A stretch of 64,000 bases of DNA from Owenia fusiformis (lineage: Eukaryota; Annelida; Polychaeta; Sabellida; Oweniidae). Location of the stretch: contig CAIIXF020000005.1 in NCBI GenBank assembly GCA_903813345.2, forward strand, positions 4,867,375-4,931,374, written 5' to 3'. Numbering within the stretch: the first letter of the stretch is position 1; every line of letters starts with the position of its first letter. Positions 22,901 to 33,800 of this stretch are shown in pieces. The notes beneath the pieces are model-generated. The model was not told the DNA's origin. It was given only the letters and a program-made list of their open reading frames with translations, and ran no database searches. Position numbers and translations under genes: made by a program.

Positions 22901-25900
22901 AGCATATTGTTTTTATAAAATTAATGATCACGAGAAATAAATCAATTTAACCAAGCAAATAATAATTAATGAGTATGCATTAAAAATCTTCAAAGGTTCC
23001 TTTCATGATTTTTGAAAAAAATAAACCGTTCAAAACTAGACAATGATAACTCCATGGGTAAGCAAACCCCAACAAAGCACATTAATCAGTACTGCAGTAT
23101 TGACTATTTCTACAAGTTTGAATATTCACTCCCACAAACTGCACATACGTGAAAGATGATATTACAACTGTCAGGTTCAATTGTATGGCAACTATAAGAA
23201 CCAATAATGATGTCCGATAAGGTGCCCGATTTCTAACTGCAAACCTTTTATTCTTTATGACTGGGCAAATGAGGTTTGACAATAGTTTGGGATGCATTAG
23301 TGATCTCCATATGTGGGTAACTATTAGGTACAAGACACCAAGATTATATTCCTCCATAACAAATAAATTGATGAGGTGTAAAAGGAAATTATATTCCTCC
23401 ATAAGAAATAAATTGATGAGGTGAAAAAAGGAAATATCTTAGATTTATTTCAAGCTTTATGTATCAGAAATGGGACAAAACTCTGTTTTAATATACCTTC
23501 AATGTATATTCATAAAGTCATATAAGATGTCTCTCACCCAAGTGAACCAACTCAACTAAAATATGTTGTGGGACTATACTGAGTAATAGCCTACATGAAA
23601 TGAGGATGTACCTTTATTCTACTCATGAGGTGGCATACTATACTTAAATAGTGATAAACTTTCTGAGATTAAACTCAAGCGTGATACAACATTTTGGAAG
23701 CAGAAATACGACAATGAACATGTACAAATCAAATCCAATGATCAATTTAACATGCCTTTAATATAACATTATACTCAACTTACCAACTACACACATGACA
23801 GATGAATAAAAATAATATTACTGTATCATTATTCATTTTTGTATACAGATAAAACATCTAATAAATTACATACATTTATCATTTTTATTAAAACTTTATA
23901 ATTTCTGTCAAAATCGATCATGACAGGATTTTTAATTGACCTTTACAATAATGCACATAATTCACATTTTTCATTGTAATTAAAAATACAGAACATTTTG
24001 CGCATTATAGTTTTCATCATCAAGTGTTATACAATTGTTGGATTTAAACTAGCGCGGTAAGACGTCTTAGCTAAACGTTTTAGCGTTAAAACATTTTACA
24101 AATGTAATGTAAATCCAGATTTACTCAAGAGCTCTCGGCTAAGAGCGCTTAGCTAAAACGTTTTAGGACCCTAGTCATAGCCAAGACGTCTTAGCGTTAA
24201 AACGTTTTACAAGCGAGTGTAAATCCATCGGTTTAAGCTAAGAGCTCTTAGCCTGTTTTTTGCGTTGCACTGAACGAAACATTTGAAACTTTCCATTTAC
24301 ATATGTCGCATGGTCCTTTATTTTGTCTTATCCCTTGTTCCCAATATCATCCCAAAATTATTGAGAACTTATTTGCCTGGCGATTTATCATAATCCTATT
24401 TATGCATAACATCTTAGTGCTCTCTTTCATGCTTTTTACAATGCTGTCTTTAGGACATATTTTTCTGAAACCGATGCATTCTTTAGTACAAAATCGGGTA
24501 CAAAGTATAGAAGCGGGAAAGGAATAGCTATATTGACTGAACCATCATTCAACCAGTACTGAACTGCTTTTTTCATTTTACATGTATACCTACATATCTC
24601 TAAGACGTTTTAGGAAAACAGGTGTAAACTCGATCTTATTTCCTAAGACCTCTTGAAAATGGTAATGTAAACTCAACTTAATTTTTCTAAAACGGTTTAG
24701 CCAAAACGTCTTGCTGCGCATAGTGTAAATTGGGCTAATATAATGTACATATACAATCATGTAACTTAAATGTGGGGCTGATGGGAATGGATGACCTTTA
24801 GATGCAAGTACTAAGTGTAGATTTACATGTAAAAGGTCAATAGCTTATGTAGATTGCTCACTGTACTAAACCCAAAGAAATCCTCTTACAACAGTGATAT
24901 ATGTGTACTTTAGGTAGGGAATTATGGGTACATACCTCCCTCTCTATTGACAATATGCTGGAGGTGCACTATTCCCAGGATAGTCTCAAGGTCCCTGTCT
25001 GTGAAACCTTTAGACTGCATGTTCTCTTGGCTGTCTGGGTAGATCACTTGGTCCCTCAGTGAGCCAATTGACATGTAGGGCCTGAAATAACTCTGAATTA
25101 CTATGTTGTCACAAGGTACACATGGCATAAACCAGGTGCCATGCACTGGCTGTTTATCAAATGCCCCAACTAGTTATTTATCCTTATAATAGAGCTTGAA
25201 AATAAAAAATTGTATTGTATTCTTAATTCCATATTTTTTATTTATCAGTTAGTTATATTCCTGTATTTAATTTATGACACATTTAAACTAAACTTTACCA
25301 ATAATTGCCAATATAACCTCAAAACAAAACAGTGTTAATGACTTGGGTTGAAAACATGATAGTCACAATGATCAGACCACTGCTCAATTAGGCAATATAT
25401 GATATGAAGCAGAATGACTATACAACTTTTACCTTTGAGGTATATAGAACATGGATCCTGGTGTAGGCTTGTATAGCTTGCCACTGTAAACAGGCCAGAG
25501 ACCACTTAGTATACGGAACAGTGAGCTCTTGCCACAACCATTGGGTCCACTGATCAACAGATGCATGCCTGGCTTCATCTGAAATAATATTATGTCATAC
25601 ATAATAATACATATACACCCAAAGCAACCTTTTGTTTAAATATATGATTAACAGTTTTCCAATCTCAAAACAATTTCTCTCATTTTATTTATCATAAACT
25701 AAACATGAATTAACATGAAAAATGTCACCACTTGCCATTTGTTACAGTTGTTGAACACCAAGCGCCAACTGCTGAACATTAACTGCTGAACACAATCCGC
25801 AAAAAAGTTGGAGACATAACAATATGTCACCACCACAAGTGACAATGACAATGTTTAAGATTGAGTTCTGAATAATCAAAATCAGAATGCTCAAAAATGG

Positions 25901-28900
25901 TACAAAATGAGCAAAAAGTGAAGGATTAACAATGGAGAGGACTAAAAACTCATAATTACAGTAATCAATCAACCAGTATTTAAATTTACATTAAAGATTT
26001 AAAAATGTTTCTATCTTAACCATACCTGGAAGGACAATGATGCTACTACAATATCTCCATTAGGAGTGACAATAGGCATGTGGTCTACTATTATGCCAGT
26101 ATCTGTGTCATGAACCTCCCCTGTAAGAGTAATGGCATATAATAAAAGCATTTATTTTAAATACTGCATGTAATAGTCATTTTATCTCTTCCATCACAAG
26201 AGTTCCTTTTAAAAAAGAATTCTAAAACCTTTGTTTCTGCTGGTCTGAGGCTTGCCCTTCTCTAAGGTCATGAGTGAAATACACATAGAAAATGGTCATT
26301 AGAATTTAAGCCAAACCATCAGAGAGTTAAACTATTAGACTACAGTGTAATTAAGAGTCATAATGGATTTCAATGTATACATGTGGTCAGCATGGACATT
26401 CACTTTAGCTATAGTCCTTCATCGTTATATTATATGCCTGATTCAACATTTCATAAAAGCGTTTGCAATTAAAACAAGAAGAATGCAAGTTTATTGAGGT
26501 TTTGGGGGTTTGACCATCATGCATACACCAAAGGCAAATGTATATTAATCAAAGTCAGCTAACTGTGTAATGATCAATGACTCTCCCAGCTATATGGGTA
26601 GGATAAAATTATTAATAGCTGTATTAATAAGGGGGGCCATGGGGGGCTTTTTTATCTGTTTGTACATGTTAAGGCAGCGCTATATAATACATAAATCAGC
26701 AAGTTTGCTCATACCAAACCCTACAAAAATATACCTAGTATACTGAGGGGTCCATCAACTTTAGCATGTGCTGCTTTAGTTCCTTTGATGGCTTGTACAT
26801 AGTTCCTCTTGTAAACTCCATTCTTCATGTCATCAAACACTTCAAACATCTCAGATACTCTGGATGTGTAGCCTGCAAGCTCTGTTACCTACAATAAAGT
26901 AAAACCTGTCTTAGTGAACACCTTTCTTGTGAACACCCCCTAGCGAACATCTGCCTCTAGGGGACACCCTTCCTCCACACTTACTCTACTGGATTCTGTA
27001 TAAATTACCCTCTCTGGAGTGAACACCTATTAGCACTAAACACTTTTTCTCAGCAGAATATGTTCGATATACACAGGTTTTACACTGTACATTCATGTAA
27101 TGCCATCCAAAACATTGAGAATTGTTTACTTTAAAGGATGATTTGTTAATTAGGCACCTAGAAAATGTAGTATTTTATCAGGTGTTTCACAAGATGGGAA
27201 CAAGCATTAATTCTCTGGTTGTTTAGACTGCCTGTTGTCTTGGGATTTATTGCAACTGTTTCAATGTAAATATTATCATTTCCAATAGCTTTGCTTGCTG
27301 TTTTCATTTCTTTGCCTGTTGTCCAAAATTCTACTTCATTATCAAAAGTATACAAGTTTTCCAAAATGTACCTCTTTGTATGAGGACATCATCCTCTCTA
27401 TGGCATCAGCTGAGTTGAGCAATAAGTTCTTGGCTGTGGTAAATGCTTGCGTCCTCTCTGACACACCACCGTCTGGGTCATCATCTGCACTTGTCCCTGG
27501 ATCAAAGTTCATTGGCGTTGATTTATCAGAAGGGCAACATATAAAGGCAACATTGGATATGGTAATACATCCATACACAAATCAATACAAGACACATGGT
27601 GAATAATATTACACCCTTAAATGAATATCATGTTATGCTTAACTTAACTTAATTAGCCATATGATTATGACAAATCTTAATACTGTGCATATTTTGATCA
27701 TGCGGCATTATATTTACAAATACTAGTAAAATTTCAAGACAGAAATCCTCTCAAATGCAATAAAATTTGATAACTTGATGCCTGCCCTACCATCTAGTTT
27801 ATGGCCATTGGTCATTATGATAGGCACAGCTACCATGACTAATCCACTTGTACTCCAGACATATTTCATCAAGAACTGTTCAAGCATGATATACCAGAGA
27901 CGTTTCTTGTAAATCAGGTTCATTTGACTCGCCAGTGCCTTGTAGCTCTTCTTCAGCAGATTATGCTCAACCTAAAACAGATAGACCAAAATTCAATAAA
28001 CAAAGAAGGTCATAAATTATAAAATGATATACCATCCACAAAACAGATTATGCTCAACCTAAAACAAATATACAGTAGGGGTTGTGTACTGAGAGGTTTT
28101 GGATATAGGGTTTATCCAGAGGGAAATATGCATATCTACCTGAGGGACTGTATCCATTTCCAAACACTACATTACTGCAATCCTATACCCAGTAGTTTTG
28201 GGAGCAGGAAATATGGCGGGAGATATGGAGGTTCTTGATATTGAAAAATCAGGATACAATATATATTACCAACTTATCTCTCAAAAACTAGAAAATGGGT
28301 ATGGCACTTAATGTCAAAGGTCATGTTTCATTAACCACAGTGCCATATTATACCAACAGTGAAAATACTCTACAGAACATTGACTGGGTTGTGAACTTTG
28401 GTATCTTAATATAATGATAACTAAACTAGATTTAAGGTATTAATAACTCACTATAAGACAAGGTTACATTTAAGTTTTATCTGACATTGATTAAGTGCAA
28501 TGCACAATTGGACTGTAGTCTACTGTACTGTGCAATTTTTTACACAATGTCATTTCTATTTTAAGTATATTTCAAAATTTGGTGCTATGAATTTTCCCTA
28601 ATTTGAGATTTCCTCAAATTTTAGGTATATGGAGTGAGGGGTAAGATGAAATTTAAATCAGCATAACATGGAAATAGGGTGTATTTTGGGATGTATTCTT
28701 TTTGAATGGATTTAGCCAATAGGGTCATTTTGAAAGAACCAGGCCCTAATTATCAACCAACAATAAATGAAACACATGTACCATAAACACTGAGCAAAAT
28801 ACTCATTTTGAATCCATGGAATTACAGGAAATTTAAAGAGAACTAAAATGTGAATTCAAACTGCTGGGATTTTTGGGGAATTTTCACATAACAGTGTCTT

Positions 28901-30628
28901 CACTACATTCAATGACTTTAGGGAGTTAACTGAAAAAAGATACAAAGCTTGCCATAAAATTAGCCAGTGAATATTACCAAGAGCAAAGATTATTGATTAT
29001 TGAAAATTCTTAAAGAAAAAAAAGAGCAAAGATTATTAATGAGGTTAGAACACTAAGAAACAGAAGCTGCTAGATTGTTATGCTTCATAATCTTTTCCTA
29101 AAATATCGATTTTATTTTACTTTATCTGCTATAAAGTTTCATTGTTTGAAGCTTAAATTGAAACACTGGAAGTAAATTCCAAATGGTCTGATTTATAATT
29201 GCAATACTATAGCCACCTGCTATTGAATATACATGTATAGCAGGTGATTTGATTGAACTTTTGAACACTAGTAGTACTGTACACAAGGTATTTGAATTTT
29301 AAACTCTGACTACTGATACTTGTACATTGTACCATTCTATTTAACTGCCAAAAGCTTGGGAGGGGGCTATGGTTATCATTATAAAATTGCATATTATATT
29401 GTAAATATATCTGTTAACAGTGATTAAAACAATTTTAAATCATTATTAGGTATATAAAGTAGCTCTCTAGAAATACTGTAAAGAAAATAATACATTGGAT
29501 ATTTGTTGTAATCTCAATTTAATCTGATCAGAAATGTAGCCATACCAATTTTGAACCATCACATCCAAGAGTTGAATGCAAACAATCTACAGTTAATGCG
29601 AATTTAATCCCCTCATGTATCGTGTAGCTGTTACAAATGTAACATCTTACACCATTGCATGGTCAGGATTGCATTTCTTCAAACAGTGATTAATTCCAGT
29701 TATTACTTTAACAAATATTTACCTCATGGCCTCCATAGAAGGCAATTTCTTCAGCATTTGCAATGACTCTGGAATGAATATACCTCAGATATCCCTTACG
29801 TTTAGCCTCTTCAGCTACCAGGCGACCAAACCTGGGTGATACTTTACGCAAGATTCTGGCAGTCAAAAATACAACCACTCCAGCAAGAATTGAAGGAATC
29901 CTGGAACTTGCTCCACGGGAAGTTGCATATCTGTGAAGTGTGTATGACATCAGTACGACATCAAGAATTGGCTTCGTTAAATGTGAATAGAGATGGGCAA
30001 GTTGAGATGTGAACATAGTGATGTCTTCTGTAAGACACTGATCAGAGTTTGTTAGTCTACCATCCAGATTACTGACCCTGTAGTATGTCTGTTTGTCAAA
30101 GTATTGCGTATAGGCATGATCAACAAGTTTTGTTCTAAGAGCCAATGCAAGGTGATTTTCAAGGAATCGAATCATGGAATTTACAAATGTTGCAGGGACA
30201 GCAATGAGTAGCCAACGGGACAACTGGAACACAAAACGCAAAGCGTCCCTCTGTACAATAGCTTTGACAATTTTACCCTCTAGACTAGCTATGTATATTG
30301 TCAAAAACGTTCTTGAAACTAGCGACATTGTGTGAAGAATAAGTATTCCGAATTCTTTAGTCCATGGACCCGGCATCATAATTTTGATGAGACCCCGCAA
30401 ATGTAAAAGAAACTCTTTGTCAACATGTGCCGAAGTTGAAGATTTGGTAACATCTTCTCTTGATTTTGATTTCTTTGACACCAATTCTTTTGAAGCTGAA
30501 GTTTTTGCTGCTGATTTTTGAAGCAATTTTTTTATTCCATAAACAGCAATTACAGCTACGGCTGCTCCACCAGCTATCTTCTGTGGTGTCAAACGGCTCC
30601 TAGAGGCCAAGTCCAGCATTTTAGACAT
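19978..30628 (-). CDS. ABCD1/2-like: Peroxisomal very-long-chain acyl-CoA transporter, ABCD1/ABCD2 type
   Basis: This half-size ABC transporter carries very-long-chain fatty acyl-CoA into peroxisomes as a dimer. Ten coding exons keep phase throughout: 29723-30628, 27791-27971, 27372-27496, 26735-26888, 26026-26120, 25433-25578, 24936-25081, 22071-22155, 20407-20532 and 19978-20248, giving 744 residues (human ABCD1 has 745). Visible motifs are a likely PEX19-binding helix (residues about 70-86), an EAA-like [12 protein letters not shown] at the end of exon 1, Walker [10 protein letters not shown] (498-506), signature LSGGE (596-600), Walker B YALLDE (616-621) and the H-loop histidine 650. The C-terminal sequence [13 protein letters not shown] is typical of ABCD1/2 rather than ABCD3 or ABCD4. 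I chose the start MSKMLDLAS at 30628. The codons before it look like a splice acceptor (TTTCTTTCAG), so a non-coding first exon may exist. Intron 8 holds the exon-fragment array at 20479-21890. Confidence 0.95.
20479..21890 (-). repeat. Sixteen-copy 89-bp array of the exon 9 splice acceptor and Walker B segment
   Basis: On the coding strand each unit has a branch-site-like ATTAATCAC, an acceptor GATTGCTTCAG, and about 54 bp of exon 9 encoding [18 protein letters not shown]. It then falls back into the same 35 bp of intron end. Unit starts, measured at TACATCAATA on the plus strand, are 20481, 20570, 20659, 20748, 20837, 20926, 21015, 21104, 21193, 21282, 21371, 21455, 21545, 21634, 21723 and 21812. 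Only the 20481 copy continues into the rest of exon 9 ([11 protein letters not shown]... ending at a GT donor). Its acceptor reads ACTTTAG rather than GCTTCAG. One unit lacks 6 bp and two carry an extra G. Confidence 0.95.
23033..23075. mobile_element. Fragment of a pearl-like left end
   Basis: AAACTAGACAATGATAACTCC followed by GTAAGCAAACCCCAACAAAG resembles the left end of the pearl-like elements. No right end was found nearby. It is in intron 7 of the ABCD gene. Confidence 0.45.
23343..23432. repeat. Direct tandem duplication, 2 x 45 bp
   Basis: ATTATATTCCTCCATAA at 23343 recurs at 23388, and the following 28 bp match with few changes. It is in ABCD intron 7. Confidence 0.8.
24050..24722. 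mobile_element. Palindrome-rich transposon-like element with imperfect terminal repeats
   Basis: The left end TAGCGCGGTAAGACGTCTTA pairs with the inverse of the right end TAAAACGGTTTAGCCAAAACGTCTTGCTGCGCATA, with a few mismatches. Inside are many short palindromes: AAGACGTCTT, AAAACGTTTTA, TAAGAGCTCTTA. AGTGTAAATCC-like words also recur. No transposase is seen. It is in ABCD intron 7. Confidence 0.55.
25690..25855. repeat. Dispersed GTCACCAC repeat, copy A
   Basis: The shared block AACATG(C/A)AAAATGTCACCAC..GCCATTTGTTACAG is followed by CACCAA/CTGAACA words and ends with an inverted GTCACCACCACAAGTGAC. Related copies are at 34020-34105, 34830-34940, 45320-45490 and 52480-52560. Confidence 0.6.
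27957..28065 (-). repeat. Duplicated intron 1/exon 2 boundary of the ABCD gene, 87 bp apart
   Basis: The 23-bp phrase spanning the real exon 2 acceptor (CAGATTATGCTCAACCTAAAACA on the plus strand, in two parts here: CAGATTATGCTCAAC and CTAAAACA) recurs 87 bp upstream in the gene direction. It creates a second TTTTAG acceptor followed by the first bases of exon 2 (GTTGAGCATAATCTG). The real exon starts at 27971. Using the decoy would read through to an in-frame TAA within about 14 codons. Confidence 0.8.
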
Positions 30629-30869
30629 GGTTGCAACTGAAAGAAACACAGCAATGCGCTACAATCCCTCGTTCTTTCCAGCTTTCAGAATTTTTTCTGC
30701 ACTTTGCCCACCATGATTATTTACGTTTGAAAACGAGGTTATGACCTACTTAACCAAAACGAGGTAGATTTAAAAATTTCAGACGTCTGCATTCTCTTGA
30801 TGATTTGTATTAATCCACTTCTACTAGTTGAAAATAGACTTGTGATATGATGTTATTTAATTCTAAACT
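30629..30869. promoter_or_regulatory. Divergent promoter interval between ABCD and REDIC1-like genes
   Basis: The two start codons face away from each other with 241 bp between them. No TATA box is obvious for either gene. The interval must contain at least the REDIC1-like 5' UTR, and possibly a non-coding ABCD exon, because the ABCD start is preceded by a good acceptor sequence. Confidence 0.5.
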
Positions 30870-33800
30870 ATGAACTGGATCGGTGGAACTCGTAAACTAA
30901 GACTTCAAGATGAGAGAAGACAGCAAAAAGTAAATTCAACTTTATTTTACTTTTTCATTTCTCAAATTTCTCAACTTTGCTGAATCAGTTTTTTTCTGTT
31001 TCAAAATTTTTAGAAAATTATTTATCTAGCTAGGCCTATCATCAGTTTGTCATTGTAGTATTATCAAACTAGTAAGGGGCCACATGCACCGGAACAGATA
31101 ATGAGTATCCACCGGGGGATTCCACCCTCATCTTGTGCCAAGACTTATAAAAAAAATAAAAAAATGTAGGCCTATCATACCGGCTGACAGAAGTCGCTGT
31201 GTTAAGTAAGCCAAGACCACTGGTGATCTGCATAATCTTGGCTAGTCTATCTTTGTACTAAACTTCAAAGAAATCTCTTGTAGTCCCCGGGGGGGGGGGG
31301 GCAGGGTAGGCCTACTGGTCTACTTTTAGTATAGGGGGGGGTGCCTCTGAGATTCAATATCCACCCACATCTACGGTTTTTACGAAGGCCCCCCACAAAG
31401 CGGGCGGTACCCTTCATTCTATGGAACAGGCTTGGACCATTCACCAGATCACATGATCTAAGTCCTGCCTTTACTACATTGTAGCTTATATTGGCAAATC
31501 AGCAAGGCAACTGCCAAGTCGTCAAATGATGTCATTGTGATTCGAAGGTATGACATATTACATAAACTATGACGTATTTAACCCAAGAATCTTTTAAAAA
31601 TTTTAGGGCCTCAGTTAGTGGACCCTATTTGGGCCTTTTTTAAATCTTGGCCAAATTTTCAAAATATGGTCCTAAATTTTCCCAAATTTTTTTAGACTTG
31701 AAATTTGCCTCCCTCCTTGTTAGTTTCCAGATCTGCCCCTCAAGGCATCAAGGTTTTTCTTTCAAACTCACTTCTATGGATTTTTCCGGGAATTCTGGGA
31801 TTTTCCTGGCATGAACTGTTTTTATTGAAAGAAAGAGATTCACATGTAGTGAAAAAGCGAACCACTTTAGCGGCACATATCCATATAGCCAATATATGAA
31901 TGGAATGTATCCCCCTGGGTTGTAGTGTCAGGATTGCACCACTCATTATTGCATGGTACATAAAGGTAGAATGGGTTTTCATCCCGATTTTCATATCGGG
32001 ACAAATTCTACGAGCTCTAGCCTATTTGTTCCGGTGCCTGTTGGCATGTCTGAGAAAAATCATTTACAACATTACTTATTCATGAAACCTTGTGAAAGAG
32101 GTTTAATAGTGCATCCCTATAGAATGAAGTACACAACTATTTTATCAATGTTTATTGTTTATTTTATAAGCGTGTCTAACTTCAACTCAGCTATAAAAAT
32201 GGTCAATGAATTTGATTAATTATATATAAAATATGTTTTACTGTATGTCTATCCCTGTAAATCTTTACTTTATTCTTTTCGTTTCAGGAATTTTTTGAGA
32301 GAAAAAAATTTGCAAGCAAAGTTAAGAAGTCAAGACCAACTTCTCCAGGTCGAATAAGAAGAGGCATAAGCCAAGACTTGCTACAACTACATGTTGTAAA
32401 CAGGGCATATGATCATAATAGAAAATGTGAGTAGTACTCTAGCTATACCATATGAGTTATATTCATGGCCAGTGCATTGATCCTATTAGTACTTTATACA
32501 TGATATATAATAATATGACTGCTAATGTTTGATAAAATACTGCTATAAATCATTGTTTAATTTGCGAAAATATAAAAATCGCTTTAAGTGATTGAGGTCT
32601 TACATTTTGGAATCAGGGAAAATACTAAAGATACAATTCAAATGATATACCCATGACATGGATGAGGTTATGACATTTGGTATAACGAAACATCTGAAAA
32701 AAAAATTGTGAACTTAAATTGGTCATGTTGGTTTTCTAAGAAAATGGCTTGCTTACCATGGTGGACAAATTTTCATTCCTACCCAGTGATGAAAGTTTCT
32801 ATTTATTATACATGATGACAATACTAATTCTAGGCAATATCGGAAAAGTTGAGAGAGAAATCAAGAAGGTTGACCTTGACAAACACATGGCTAGCTCCAC
32901 ACAGAGGAGGTTCCAAGAAGTAGACCTACCCATGTCTCCTTGCAAGTCAGTCTCAAAGATCTCCCTTCTCTCAGCCAGTGAAAGGTAATAGCAAAAAGTA
33001 GAAAACAGAAACATTGATTTATTTTGCTTTCCAAATTTCAACAACACTTCACAACATAATCACCCTCATCCATTTATGTGTAAGCTACACATTAATTAAA
33101 TCAAGAGTTGAATTTAAAATTACCATTTAAACTTGAAAACAGTTACAAAATTCCTCAAAACAAAACTGTCACAGCCAAATTTGGTAAAAATCTGCTGATG
33201 CTAATGAAATCTCTGAATTTATTAATACATTTTATATCTACTAGTGAAGACCCACTGAGCCAGCAAAGAGAGGAAAAGAGACAACAGATTTTTGATAAAT
33301 GGTCAGCAAAGCTAAATATTGGGAAAGTCCATGACAATCATACAAAACACCATATTGAAACAAATCCAATGAAGTCAGATGACTTCCCAATGGAATACAG
33401 ACGGCCTGATAGAAAACCATCAAAAGGAGCTCCATGGACAGTTTATGACCAGTATTCCAAGGTGTATAACAAAGGAGGTGTACAGTCAAACCAACAGAGG
33501 TGGATGGCCTCTGACACAATGAAGGGTAATGCAGCCAATACATATGACACAGCAAGACATTGGCAGACTACTGATGATGAAAGTAGTACTGATAATAACT
33601 TTGCTATTGGTATTACTCCCTTCAAGGATTCACAATGGCAGGTTTGTTGATATTTTGAAGATAACATTCAGGGCAAAATGTCATTTAAATCATGTACATG
33701 TACTACTATACAGGGTGACTCAAAAATACAAATCTTATTTTGCAATAACTTTTCTTAATTTTGATGGAATCGTCTTGTTTTTTCTCATACGGAGCGAACA

